Below, in pieces: positions 1-9,416 of a DNA stretch of 64,000 nucleotides (the stretch's first letter is position 1; each line of letters begins with the position of its first letter). A model generated the notes under the pieces. The model searched no databases. It was given only the letters and a program-made list of their open reading frames with translations, and had not been told where the DNA came from. A program made the position numbers and the translations under genes. Where the stretch lies: NCBI RefSeq assembly GCF_004770765.1, contig NZ_RQFK01000011.1, positions 552,771 to 616,770 on the forward strand. Direction: 5' to 3'. The stretch is from Leptospira noumeaensis (lineage in GTDB: Bacteria > Spirochaetota > Leptospiria > Leptospirales > Leptospiraceae).

Positions 1-3000
1 GAACTTTCGTTTGGTGGTATTTTCAGGAACGGTTAAATCCCAGAACACAACTTTTGTTTCCCCTGATCCCAACATCGCTGATTTAGTTTCCAATTCCACT
101 TTGGATTCCGTTCCATTGATTGAGTCTGCCACAGAAAGACGCAACCGAAGTTGTTCTTTATTTTCTCCCGCATTCCGAAGTGTCACTTCATGACGAAGGT
201 TATCACCTAACCGAACCACTGGCGGAATTCCAGAGAAGGATTGGATTTTTTGAGTGGTTTGGATTTTTGCCATTCCTGTTCCAAACTCTTTGGCACCGGA
301 AGTAGCCACGGCAACAATGCGAAAACTGGTAAGGGAATCATTTAAAGGAAAACTAAATTTATACTTTCCATCCTTTCCGATGATGGCCTTTCCTTTCCAA
401 TACACCAAAGTATCAAAAAGAGACCGAGTGGATTGTTTTCCACCGCCACCCCCATCTGGTTTTGCCTTTAGGCCAAAATGTCGTTTTCCAATGATCTGTG
501 ATTGAGCCGTGGAAGTTCCGACAGAATGAGGTCTTGTTCCCATCATTGTATCGAGTAAGTTCCAAGTAGGATTGGGGGAAAGTTCCAGAAGTGCTTCATC
601 CACAACTGCCAAAGTCACCTCTGTCGATTCCAGAGGAACTTTTCCATCGGAAGTTTTGATTTCCAATTCCACGTTAGCAGTTTCTCTGACTTGGTAGAGT
701 TTTTTATCGGGACTAACCGAAACGGACAAAGTGTACGGTTTGGAACCTACTTTTAACATGGTAAGGCCCAAACGGTATCCCGGTTTTGCCAAATCCACAA
801 GGCCAGTGGGTTTAGGATCACCCACACGACCCCGCACCAGTAAAACCGAGACAAAAACATTGGGTGCATATTCCTTTTTGATAGGAATCGAAATCACAGG
901 ATCTTTGCCTGAGACTTGTGTCACAAAATAATCAAGAACCCCTTCTCTTTCTAAACTCACAAGGGCTGTTGCTTCGCGGAAAGGGGAACGAATTTGAACT
1001 TTGATGGTTTCTCCGACATCGACACTCCTTTTTTCAGGTAAAATGTCCATACGGTTGTGGTCACTCACATCAAACCAGGCTTCTTGTTTGGAACTCACCC
1101 AAACACTATAACTAGAGTTAGTGGCATTCCCATCAGCATCTTTAGTTTCTGCGAGAAAAACGATATCACCTACAGCAGGGGATTTTCCTTCACAAATGAG
1201 AATCCCTTTGGAATCGGTTTTTCCTTCACAGAATTCTCCGAGTTTAGTGACCTCTTCATAGTGTTCGTAAGCATAAAATCCACCAACAAGGCGTTTTCTG
1301 TTGGAATAAAATTCTCTTTTGTAAGCCGTAACTTTTATTTTTTGGGAAGAGATGGCTTTGTCTTTAGAATTTAAAGCAACTAATTGAAGTTTTACGTTAT
1401 CTTCAGTGAATAACCAACCATCCGGTAAAATTCCTAAATGCACTTCGGACTGGGAAACGGGAAAACTTCTAGAGACAGTTTGAATTTCACCGGATGGATC
1501 GGCATATTCCATTTCTACTTGGAAACTTCCGTAACCAGTAACTGGTTTTAATCCACTGAAGGTATATTGTAAAAATCCCTTGGGATCGGTTTTGAGTGCC
1601 GTGGATAAAACTGTTGGTTTTGTTTCTTCCGCTTCTTCTTCCTCATACCCACTCACCTTCCATTTTCCTTCCGTTATTTTTTCTGGAGAAAAAGTAAATG
1701 CCGAATATTCTTCTTTAGGAGAATAAAAACTAGGAACCACTTGGGAACGAATTTTGACTGGAAACCCACCGGCCCCTCCTCCCGATAAATATTCTAATCC
1801 AAATAGAACTTTGGATTCTTTTGGAGATACTAACTCTTGTTTGTCGCCCGCAAGTTGAATATTTCCTTTGACCACCGGAAGACGAAATTCCTCCACTCGG
1901 AACTGAGTGACGGTTTCTCCATAACTTGCGTCATCATTTGAATAGGGATAATAAACAATATAAACCCCATGTTTTGCCGTTTTTGGAATTTTAAATTCGG
2001 ATTCGGACTGACCAGGAAATGACCAAACAAGTGGTAAAGGATATGCCTCACCGGAACCTTCATGTTTGATGATGACTTGTGATGGATAATCCTTTGGATC
2101 CGCAGGTGTTAAACCCTTGTTTCCAAATCCACGCCGAACATGTCTTAGGTGAACGGTTTCTCCTTTTTTAAATAAGGTTCTATCGAGCACAATGGATTTG
2201 ATTTCTTTCGAATGGCCTGTAGAGGTACTTGGCAATTGGTAACGCCAACTTTCAATCCCTTTGTCCCAGATGCTTGAGGTAAAACTAATGTCATCGTTTT
2301 TTTGAACAAAGATGGTAAGTCCAGAACCTAACTCATGATAACCGCAATAAGGAACCTCTTGGAAATTTAAATTTCCAAATAACATACTTCCATCTTTTCC
2401 AGTGATCCCGGCTCCGCGCAAATTCCCCTTACAATCCAGGATTTTGATTTGGACTCCTGCCTCTGGTAGGCCTTGGTCTAAATTTGTCACCCATACAAGA
2501 CTTGTATCCTTTCCCCATTTGAAATGAGCCGAGAGGTTTGTGACTAGGGCTGCACTGGATACATACATCTTTCCTTTTTTTTCTAACAAACTATTTCCAA
2601 GGATATCACTTGCCAGTTCGACCACATAAAATCCGGGAGTATCCAGAGGAATCCCAACCACTTCCATTGGTTTTTTCCCATTCGGTTTCGGAAGAGTGAA
2701 AGAAGAAATGCCTGAAGATGTGGGCGGATTTTGAAAGACTGATTGTTCTCTTTCTCTTGTGGCTAAAACTTGGAACCATTTTTGGATCTCTAAAATATCC
2801 ATGGTCTTTTGGCTTTTTCCACCTACACCGAGAGAAACTGATTTCATCGGAAGATTGACTTCTAAATTACGAAGTGTAACCGGTAACGCTGGTTTGGCTT
2901 TCGATTCTAAAATTCCAAATTTGGCACCAAACTTTGCAAGAGGTGGAAATTCATCTGTTTTAAACTTCAATGGAAAGGAAGTTTGGTTGGATAATTTTCT

Positions 3001-3993
3001 GTTTGTTTCATCTTCCAAATCGGGAATTCGAATTTCAAATTCTGTATTTTCAGGAAAAGGTCCAGGGAAACTCACCCATTCATAAAACTCATTTCCTTTT
3101 TCTGCTTGGGGCGACTGAGGGAATTCCTTTCCCTCTTTGGAAACAAGTTTGATTTTTTGTAAACTATCCCGAGAGACCGCCGAACTAAAAGACAGCGAAA
3201 CAGGAAGGATAGGAATACAATCTGCTTTTGCATTCACTCGTTCGCAAGTAAAGCGAACTGAAAATACAGATCTTACTGTAAAGGGAATGACTTCGTCTTC
3301 ACGGATTTCACCACCCCAAACCGATTTAGTTCCTTTTCCTAGAACCAATTGGATTTGTCTCTCTGGCAAAAAAGTTTGTTTGGATTTTAGAAGGACAGTT
3401 TCTTCTCTATCTGTGTCTCCGGTTGATTGTAATATTGACTTGCGATCAGATCCTGTGATGAGGACAATCGGAATCCGGTTTCCCAGTTCTTCCGAACGAA
3501 AGTATACATACTTTTGAAACGAGGTTAAGTCTGGTTTTGCATCCAGGTGCAAAATAAAAATTTGATCTTCAGTGATAGAGGCTCCGTTGTAAGGAGTGGA
3601 ATACTGGACTGATGGTCCACCCGTATGGAAAGAAAATTTGCGTTCCCCTTGTACAGTCTCACCGCTTAAAGTTTTGGTTCCCTCTTTCAATTGGAAGGAA
3701 CATTCAACGCCACCTGGGACTTCCGCTTCAAATTCATAAACCCAAGTTGTGGAATCAATAAAACGACTGGTTCCCGGCAAAGGGCAATTCACTTGGAAGA
3801 TATCAACTTTGGGGCGTATATCACCAAGCGCCACCATGGGTTTTGTGAACCGAACGGTCACCTGTTTGGGTTGTTTGATAAATCCATTCGGTGTAAAAAA
3901 TTCAATACTTGCAGGTTGGCTTTGTGTAAAATCAGAACGAACCAAAAAAAGGGAAAGGAGTAAAAGGATAGGATAACGAAACCGAACGAACAT
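1..3993 (-). CDS. Alpha-2-macroglobulin family protein (C-terminus beyond window)
   Basis: The frame stays open from an ATG at 3993 to base 1, giving 1331 visible codons; the rest lies outside the window. An N-terminal signal peptide (about residues 1-25, hydrophobic LLLLSLFLV core) has no lipobox Cys, so the product is probably periplasmic or secreted. Beta-rich macroglobulin-like domains follow. From about residue 965 the text resembles the bacterial bait-region domain, including VDEALLELSPNPTWNLLDTM near residue 1130. The GKDGKYKFSFPLNDSLTSFR stretch near residue 1205 matches the start of the A2M domain of YfhM/YfaS-type proteins. Bacterial A2Ms are thought to trap foreign proteases in the periplasm. 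The thioester motif, if there is one, would be in the missing part, so covalent trapping cannot be judged. It is separate from the porin gene upstream of it by about 175 bp. Confidence 0.85.
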   Translation of the reverse strand, partial: MFVRFRYPILLLLSLFLVRSDFTQSQPASIEFFTPNGFIKQPKQVTVRFTKPMVALGDIRPKVDIFQVNCPLPGTSRFIDSTTWVYEFEAEVPGGVECSFQLKEGTKTLSGETVQGERKFSFHTGGPSVQYSTPYNGASITEDQIFILHLDAKPDLTSFQKYVYFRSEELGNRIPIVLITGSDRKSILQSTGDTDREETVLLKSKQTFLPERQIQLVLGKGTKSVWGGEIREDEVIPFTVRSVFSVRFTCERVNAKADCIPILPVSLSFSSAVSRDSLQKIKLVSKEGKEFPQSPQAEKGNEFYEWVSFPGPFPENTEFEIRIPDLEDETNRKLSNQTSFPLKFKTDEFPPLAKFGAKFGILESKAKPALPVTLRNLEVNLPMKSVSLGVGGKSQKTMDILEIQKWFQVLATREREQSVFQNPPTSSGISSFTLPKPNGKKPMEVVGIPLDTPGFYVVELASDILGNSLLEKKGKMYVSSAALVTNLSAHFKWGKDTSLVWVTNLDQGLPEAGVQIKILDCKGNLRGAGITGKDGSMLFGNLNFQEVPYCGYHELGSGLTIFVQKNDDISFTSSIWDKGIESWRYQLPSTSTGHSKEIKSIVLDRTLFKKGETVHLRHVRRGFGNKGLTPADPKDYPSQVIIKHEGSGEAYPLPLVWSFPGQSESEFKIPKTAKHGVYIVYYPYSNDDASYGETVTQFRVEEFRLPVVKGNIQLAGDKQELVSPKESKVLFGLEYLSGGGAGGFPVKIRSQVVPSFYSPKEEYSAFTFSPEKITEGKWKVSGYEEEEAEETKPTVLSTALKTDPKGFLQYTFSGLKPVTGYGSFQVEMEYADPSGEIQTVSRSFPVSQSEVHLGILPDGWLFTEDNVKLQLVALNSKDKAISSQKIKVTAYKREFYSNRKRLVGGFYAYEHYEEVTKLGEFCEGKTDSKGILICEGKSPAVGDIVFLAETKDADGNATNSSYSVWVSSKQEAWFDVSDHNRMDILPEKRSVDVGETIKVQIRSPFREATALVSLEREGVLDYFVTQVSGKDPVISIPIKKEYAPNVFVSVLLVRGRVGDPKPTGLVDLAKPGYRLGLTMLKVGSKPYTLSVSVSPDKKLYQVRETANVELEIKTSDGKVPLESTEVTLAVVDEALLELSPNPTWNLLDTMMGTRPHSVGTSTAQSQIIGKRHFGLKAKPDGGGGGKQSTRSLFDTLVYWKGKAIIGKDGKYKFSFPLNDSLTSFRIVAVATSGAKEFGTGMAKIQTTQKIQSFSGIPPVVRLGDNLRHEVTLRNAGENKEQLRLRLSVADSINGTESKVELETKSAMLGSGETKVVFWDLTVPENTTKRKF

Positions 3994-4160
3994 GGAGAGA
4001 ATTTAGGAAGAGGAATTTCTTTGGAAAGAAAAAAAAGAAAATCAGGGATATTGACCCCTCCCTGCGGGTATCATAAGGAGAAACATCTATGAACGATATT
4101 TAGACCCTTTCACCTGTGGAAAGGTTTCTAATTGCCGGAAAACTTTCCGCCAAGACTCAT

Positions 4161-4187
4161 TTTTTCCCTTAAAATTTAAGGGAAAAA
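4161..4187. repeat. Perfect inverted repeat at end of porin gene
   Basis: Two 13-base arms (TTTTTCCCTTAAA and its complement) flank a single base and include the stop codon of the porin gene. In both directions the stem is followed by A-rich rather than U-rich sequence, so it is not a clear intrinsic terminator. It may still act as an RNA 3' stabilising hairpin or a weak terminator. Confidence 0.4.
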
Positions 4188-5452
4188 GCGATCACAAAAA
4201 AATCCTCTTTCTTGGAAGTCTGCGAGTCTCGGTAAACAAAAATCGAATCGGCTGACCTTCGGTAGACATATTCAAATCTAAGTAAACCTGGATCAAATTT
4301 AAGAATATCAAAGGTAGTTGTGTATCCGTTACTCATAAATCCATTACGAGTGCCTGTGTTTGCCATGACCTGGAGTGGATCATAAAAACGTTCGATACGA
4401 AAACTCAACCGATACTCAGGAGCGATTTTATAACTGAACCAAATTGTCCCATGATACCATTGTCTATATGCATGGGAAGAAGTTTCGCGATATTCCCCCA
4501 AACTCGAATCATAAGCCGCTAACCATGGTTCGTAGACAAAACTTTCTTTTGCTTTTTGCGCTCCCACATCGAACTGTCCGACTAAACTCAACTGATCAGA
4601 GACCATCCATTCCAAAATTGTATTTTGGTAGTAACGCATTTGTTTTCTTTCGTTATTTGGTGCTTCGTTTCCGGCAAATTGGTTCAGTGTTAAAATTAAA
4701 TTTGGACTAAACAAATATTTAATCTGGCTTCCGAATGCCTTATCTTTATTATTATCTGTAATGTTTTGCCAACCATTCAACACCTGCAATTGTCCACTCA
4801 GTTTGTCTGAAAACTGGTGAGTCAATCGAACCCCAGAAGAATAATAAGGAACATAATCCAAGGCAAAGGCTCTTGTATAGTTCACATTGTTATGTGAGAT
4901 CCAAGACTCATGACCGATATTTCCAAAAAAAATTCCAACATCAAGCCAAGTGTCCTTCGCAATCTTAAAACCAGCATATGCCTCTTGGATATTTTTAACT
5001 GAGTTTTGATTTGAATATTTTTCAGTAGATACCTCTCCCGCATAATTTGCGTTTACGGAAGTTCCCCACTGCAATGCAAACCTACCTCTGTATTTTTTCT
5101 CATCAATCCGAGCTTCTAAATATGCCAAGTTGATATTGAACTCATTATTTCTTACAGCTTGCGTTGTATAATTTCGTTCTGTATCTTTTGGTAAGTTTCG
5201 ATTGTATAAATAGTAGGAATCAACAAATCCACCCATTTGAATGGAATTTGCCAAAGATACCGTTTTCGGAAGGGAAACTGTTTCCTCTTTTTTATCAGAA
5301 ATCTTTGTTTCTTCTGCTGCGACCTGTGATTGTGATTGGATCGGATACACAAACCCAATACAGATAATTATCTCCAGATAGAGAACTGATTTTAATACCT
5401 TTGTATATTTCCAAAAAATATTTGGAAATATTTTAAATTGATCTAACATCAT
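4169..5452 (-). CDS. Outer-membrane beta-barrel porin, BBP2/OmpL-like
   Basis: This 427-residue protein has a hydrophobic N-terminal segment (about residues 18-40, ending SQSQ) that serves as a signal peptide, a short charged linker, and then a barrel that starts with GGFVDSYYLYNRNLP near residue 75. That opening, the alternating aromatic strands and the terminal Phe (AFSLKF) fit the putative beta-barrel porin-2 (OmpL-like, PF07642) family. It lies 118 bp downstream of kdpE on the same strand, so it may be transcribed with the potassium system or from its own promoter in that gap. A role in letting potassium or other small solutes cross the outer membrane is inference from position only. MMLD is the first ATG; a later start cannot be excluded. 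Confidence 0.7.
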   Translation of the reverse strand: MMLDQFKIFPNIFWKYTKVLKSVLYLEIIICIGFVYPIQSQSQVAAEETKISDKKEETVSLPKTVSLANSIQMGGFVDSYYLYNRNLPKDTERNYTTQAVRNNEFNINLAYLEARIDEKKYRGRFALQWGTSVNANYAGEVSTEKYSNQNSVKNIQEAYAGFKIAKDTWLDVGIFFGNIGHESWISHNNVNYTRAFALDYVPYYSSGVRLTHQFSDKLSGQLQVLNGWQNITDNNKDKAFGSQIKYLFSPNLILTLNQFAGNEAPNNERKQMRYYQNTILEWMVSDQLSLVGQFDVGAQKAKESFVYEPWLAAYDSSLGEYRETSSHAYRQWYHGTIWFSYKIAPEYRLSFRIERFYDPLQVMANTGTRNGFMSNGYTTTFDILKFDPGLLRFEYVYRRSADSIFVYRDSQTSKKEDFFVIAFSLKF

Positions 5453-5570
5453 CAGATCAATTTAGCACTTTTTGTTTTGAGTTACAATGGTTCGCGAATT
5501 ATGATCTTCTAATTTACCTTAAGAACTCATTAAGATAGATAAAATGATCTTTTCTTTAAAAACTTTGGAA

Positions 5571-6257
5571 TTAAGATTGGGTCACCCAACGATAACCAAT
5601 GCCTGGCTCCGTAATTAAAAATTTGGGTTCACTAGGTGAATCCTCAATTTTTTTTCTAAGCTGAGTGATATGAACTCTTAAGGAATTCATTTCATTTAAC
5701 GCTTGTTCTCCCCAAATTTTTTTGATTAACACATCATGAGTGATGACTTTACCCGAATTTTTAATTAAAAAAGTAAGGATTTGAAATTCTGTTGGGGTCA
5801 ATCGAATTTGAACCTGATTTTTAACAACCTGGTGATTGACAAAATCCACCGTTAAACTTTCTTTTTCCCAATTGGAAGGAGTTTCTTCCACGGGGAGTCT
5901 ACGCAGGGCCGTCCGAATCCTAGCAAGTAACTCACCCATACTAAATGGTTTTGTAATATAATCATCAGCACCAGAATCAAGTAAGGAAATTTTGTCTTCC
6001 TCAGAACTCATCACTGACAAAACAATAAAAGGAATTTCCGAAAATTGGCGGACTTCTTTGATTACCTCTAACCCAGAACCATCCGGCAATTGTAAATCGA
6101 GTAAAACTAATTTTGGCGAATGAAGAGCAATGGATTCTATGGCTTCTTTTTTAGATATTGCCTCAATGGTTTGATACCCTTTTGCCTCGAGAGCGATGCG
6201 TAACATCTTGCGAATGGCACCATCGTCATCGACAAGTAAAATCAAATCTTTACCCAT
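5571..6257 (-). CDS. kdpE: Response regulator KdpE
   Basis: This is a 228-residue OmpR/PhoB-type regulator. The receiver domain (1-120) has the acidic pocket at D10-D12, the phosphoacceptor D54 in VLLDLQLPDG, and the conserved Lys103 in ITKPF. The C-terminal winged helix (about 130-225) shows LTPTEFQILTFLIKNSGKV and ends GIGYRWV, the usual KdpE ending. In the KdpDE system the phosphorylated regulator switches on kdpABC when potassium is limiting. The gene starts 14 bp after kdpD ends, consistent with one kdpABCDE transcript. Confidence 0.95.
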   Translation of the reverse strand: MGKDLILLVDDDGAIRKMLRIALEAKGYQTIEAISKKEAIESIALHSPKLVLLDLQLPDGSGLEVIKEVRQFSEIPFIVLSVMSSEEDKISLLDSGADDYITKPFSMGELLARIRTALRRLPVEETPSNWEKESLTVDFVNHQVVKNQVQIRLTPTEFQILTFLIKNSGKVITHDVLIKKIWGEQALNEMNSLRVHITQLRKKIEDSPSEPKFLITEPGIGYRWVTQS

Positions 6258-6271
6258 AAGAAGGTAATAGT

Positions 6272-8845
6272 TTAAAAATAGGGAATGTCAATGAGAAACC
6301 TGGCACCACCTTCTTTTCGATTCATTGCCTCGATACTTCCTCCGTGTAACTCAATGATGGATTTCGAAATGGCAAGGCCAAGACCAGTTCCAATTTTTCC
6401 AGAAGACTCCCCTCTATAAAACTTTTGAAAGATCCGAGAGGAATCAAGCGGAAGACCGTTTCCGTTATCTTCCACAATCCATTGAAAGGAACTTTCGGTT
6501 TTTGAGAGTGATATCCAAATGGTTGATCCGCTCTGAGTATACATACAAGCATTATACAACAAATTAAAAATGGCATGCGAAAAGAGAACACGATCTAGTT
6601 CTAAAGGAAAATCCAAATCATTTAACTGAATTTTTATCAAATGATTGATTTTATTTTTTCCTAAGTAAGAGATAGAATCATGGATGATCTCGGAAGGATA
6701 AACTTTTTCTTTCTTCAAAGTCAAATACCCCGATTCAATTCGACTGATATCCAGTAAGTTTCCTAAAAGCAAATTTAATACAAGCGAACTTTCCTGAATT
6801 TCTTCAACCAAATCTTTTCTAACTTTTGGATTTGCATCTATTTCTGGATCGAGCAATGCAGAAGCAGAACCTTGGATGGATGTGAGTGGGGTTTTCAGTT
6901 CATGCGATAAGGAATTAAAAATTAGATTGTAAACTTTTTCCGATTCTTTTAATAAAAAATTTTTTTTAGAATCCTCAGAAAGAATATCTCTATCAAGAGC
7001 CAGAGCTACTTGGTTTGCTACCGTATTCAGTAAAATCTCTTTTTCCAAACTCGGTTCTTCCTCTGTCACAATATTGATGACTCCACTGATCCCACCCGGA
7101 GACACCAGGGGATAAAAAGTAGCATTTGCCAAAGACAAAGTTTCTGTATATTTACCTGCTGGTTTCCCATTTTTAATCGTCCACGTAGCAACCGCTAAAT
7201 CCTTGGTATCTTCGATAGCGGGTGAAAATTCGCCTGCTTGATAAAAATGAAGTTTCACGGGAAAAGGAAAAATTCGTTTAAAAAAGGTCTCTCCTGTTTT
7301 AATGATTTCTGAAGAAGTTGATGTTTGAGATAAATTTCTAGTCAGTTCATATAAAATGGAAAGTTTTTCCTCCCTTGACTTAAGTTTTGATTCATTTTTT
7401 TTAAGTCTCGCCGTCAAACTTCCGTTAATTAGAGCGATCAACATAAAAATAACGAACATCAATGCATCTTCTAACTTCGAAATGTAAAATGTATACAGTG
7501 GAGGGATAAATAAAAAGTTCCAAAACGATGCAGAAAGAATGGCGGCAAGTAACACAGGGCCCCTACTGAAGAACATTCCAAGAACTGCCACATAAAACAA
7601 ATACAGAATGGAAATTGTCCAATACCCAATATAGGAAAGCAAAATTTGGTTACAAAAAGTCACAAGGGAGGTCAATGCAAACACAGATATATATTGACGA
7701 ATCCCCGAAGATGGAATTAGTTTCTTATAAAAATCGAATTGATAGTTTTGATCATAAGTATAAGGAACTACAATAATTTCTACATCTCTAAGTTGTTTGA
7801 TGATTTTTGAAGAAATATTATTTTGAAACAAATCCCAAAAAAAACTTTTTTTAGACCCGCCGATCATCAATCGATTGATTCTTTTTTCCCTTGCCACCGC
7901 CACAATTCCTACCACGGGATCTGCTTCAAAGGAATGGACTACCTCTGCACCTAACTCTTTGGCAAAACGAATATGGGAACGTATGGAATTTGCAGCTTCC
8001 AAACTTTTATCTTCATCGTTCTCTGAAAAAATTGCATACAATTCGGAATTCCTTTCTAATGCCAATCTTTTCGCATATCTAAGTAAAGTTTTGGAATGGG
8101 GGCTTGCCGAAATGGCTACCAAAATTCGTTCTCTTCCCTGTGTCATTCGTTTTTCCACATACTTTGCCGTATACGACAAAGACAATTCCCGAAGATAGGT
8201 TAGATTTTCTTTACGAAAAAAGTTTTCTTTTGCAGAAACTATTTTTTCTGGAATGTAAACCTTACCTTCAGATAGTCTTTTTAATAATTCATCTGGTATA
8301 ATATCGATTAACACAAGTTCATCGGCCCTTTCCAAAATACTATCTGGTATGGTTTCTTTGACTGGACTTTGGATGATTTTTTCGATGGAGTCTACTTGGC
8401 TTTCTAAATGTTGTACATTGACTGTTGATAAAACATTGATGCCGGCATCGATCAATAAAAAAACATCTTGGTATCTTTTTTTATTGATCGAACCAGGAAT
8501 ATTGGTATGGGCTAATTCATCGACTAAAACGTAACCTGGTTTTTCCTTTAGGATCAATTCGACATCCATTTCCTCCCATACTTTTTCTCGATATTCGATT
8601 GATTTAAGAGGAATACTTTCAAGCCCTTCGATTAATGCCTTTGTTTCTTCTCTCCCGTGACTTTCGACAATGCCGATTTTTATATCTTCCCCATCTTCTT
8701 TTAAGTGATGGGCCTCGGTTAACATTGCATAGGTTTTACCCACACCCGGAGACATTCCGAAATAAACTTTTAGAAAACCTTTTTTTTTCGGTTCTTCCTG
8801 ATTGGCTAAGGAAAGAAAATCTTCCGGTCTTTTTTCTTCATTCAT
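6272..8845 (-). CDS. kdpD: Sensor histidine kinase KdpD
   Basis: This 857-residue protein has the full KdpD architecture. The N-terminal KdpD domain has a Walker A (GMSPGVGKT, about residues 30-38). A universal-stress-protein-like domain starts at about 240 (RILVAISASPHSKTLLRYAK). Four membrane helices of the DUF4118 type lie at about 385-490, followed by a GAF-like region. The HisKA domain has phosphoacceptor His648 (SHELKTPLTSIQG). The ATPase domain has an N box (NLLYNACMYTQ), VEDNGNGLP, and GTGLGLAISKSIIELHGG. It senses potassium and ionic stress and phosphorylates KdpE. Its start overlaps the end of kdpC by 8 bp, which indicates translational coupling. The length is slightly below the roughly 890 residues of the E. 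coli protein. Confidence 0.96.
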   Translation of the reverse strand: MNEEKRPEDFLSLANQEEPKKKGFLKVYFGMSPGVGKTYAMLTEAHHLKEDGEDIKIGIVESHGREETKALIEGLESIPLKSIEYREKVWEEMDVELILKEKPGYVLVDELAHTNIPGSINKKRYQDVFLLIDAGINVLSTVNVQHLESQVDSIEKIIQSPVKETIPDSILERADELVLIDIIPDELLKRLSEGKVYIPEKIVSAKENFFRKENLTYLRELSLSYTAKYVEKRMTQGRERILVAISASPHSKTLLRYAKRLALERNSELYAIFSENDEDKSLEAANSIRSHIRFAKELGAEVVHSFEADPVVGIVAVAREKRINRLMIGGSKKSFFWDLFQNNISSKIIKQLRDVEIIVVPYTYDQNYQFDFYKKLIPSSGIRQYISVFALTSLVTFCNQILLSYIGYWTISILYLFYVAVLGMFFSRGPVLLAAILSASFWNFLFIPPLYTFYISKLEDALMFVIFMLIALINGSLTARLKKNESKLKSREEKLSILYELTRNLSQTSTSSEIIKTGETFFKRIFPFPVKLHFYQAGEFSPAIEDTKDLAVATWTIKNGKPAGKYTETLSLANATFYPLVSPGGISGVINIVTEEEPSLEKEILLNTVANQVALALDRDILSEDSKKNFLLKESEKVYNLIFNSLSHELKTPLTSIQGSASALLDPEIDANPKVRKDLVEEIQESSLVLNLLLGNLLDISRIESGYLTLKKEKVYPSEIIHDSISYLGKNKINHLIKIQLNDLDFPLELDRVLFSHAIFNLLYNACMYTQSGSTIWISLSKTESSFQWIVEDNGNGLPLDSSRIFQKFYRGESSGKIGTGLGLAISKSIIELHGGSIEAMNRKEGGARFLIDIPYF

Positions 8846-9416
8846 CTTTCAATTGTTTCCAGGAAACATTCAGTTTTGTCACATTCACTCGTTTCTGACC
8901 TATCATTCCAAATAACGGATATTCCGTATTTTTATCAATCAACTCATTGATGACTTCTAACGGAACTTTGGAATGTTTATTTAGGAATTCCGCTTGTTCA
9001 CGAGCACAGGTTACTGAGATATGTGGATCAAGTCCAGACCCTGAAGCATACAAAAGTTCGGGACAACGATCGGGCCGAAGGCCTAAACTTTCCAATTCCG
9101 ATTTCCTAGTTTCCACAAAGGTTTTTAAATGGGAACTAGATGGACTTAAATTGGAAGCACCACTTGGTATTGTATTGTAATTGGCCGCACTGGGCCGATA
9201 CAAAAACATATTTTCCATGTTAACCTTTTGCGCTAATAATTCAGAGCCAATGATATTTCCTTGGTTTACCACCAAACTTCCATTTGCCTGAAATGGAAAA
9301 AAAGTTTGGCTGAGACCTGTGACAGAAAGTGGATAGATAAATCCGAAAACTAAAATGGATAAGAAAAAAAATCGAATGGCGATTTCCCATTGGTTTGATG
9401 TTTCGTTCGACTTCAT
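8838..9416 (-). CDS. kdpC: Potassium-transporting ATPase subunit KdpC
   Basis: This 192-residue protein has one N-terminal membrane anchor (about residues 12-32) and then the periplasmic KdpC domain. Family landmarks include [19 protein letters not shown] with its Ser/Asn-rich stretch GASNLSPSS, and [19 protein letters not shown]. KdpC stabilises the KdpFABC complex and is thought to help load or couple the pump. The gene overlaps kdpB by an ATGA junction and kdpD by 8 bp. Confidence 0.95.
   Translation of the reverse strand: MKSNETSNQWEIAIRFFFLSILVFGFIYPLSVTGLSQTFFPFQANGSLVVNQGNIIGSELLAQKVNMENMFLYRPSAANYNTIPSGASNLSPSSSHLKTFVETRKSELESLGLRPDRCPELLYASGSGLDPHISVTCAREQAEFLNKHSKVPLEVINELIDKNTEYPLFGMIGQKRVNVTKLNVSWKQLKDE

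Noticed and set aside
1057..1374. Open frames of 60-130 codons on the plus strand throughout 1-3993
   Set aside because: They lie antisense to the alpha-2-macroglobulin frame, have no ribosome sites and translate to low-quality sequence; they are shadows of the real gene.
4075..4106. AAGGAG followed by a four-codon frame (MNDI) on the plus strand
   Set aside because: Too short and without a downstream plus-strand gene to attenuate; probably chance.
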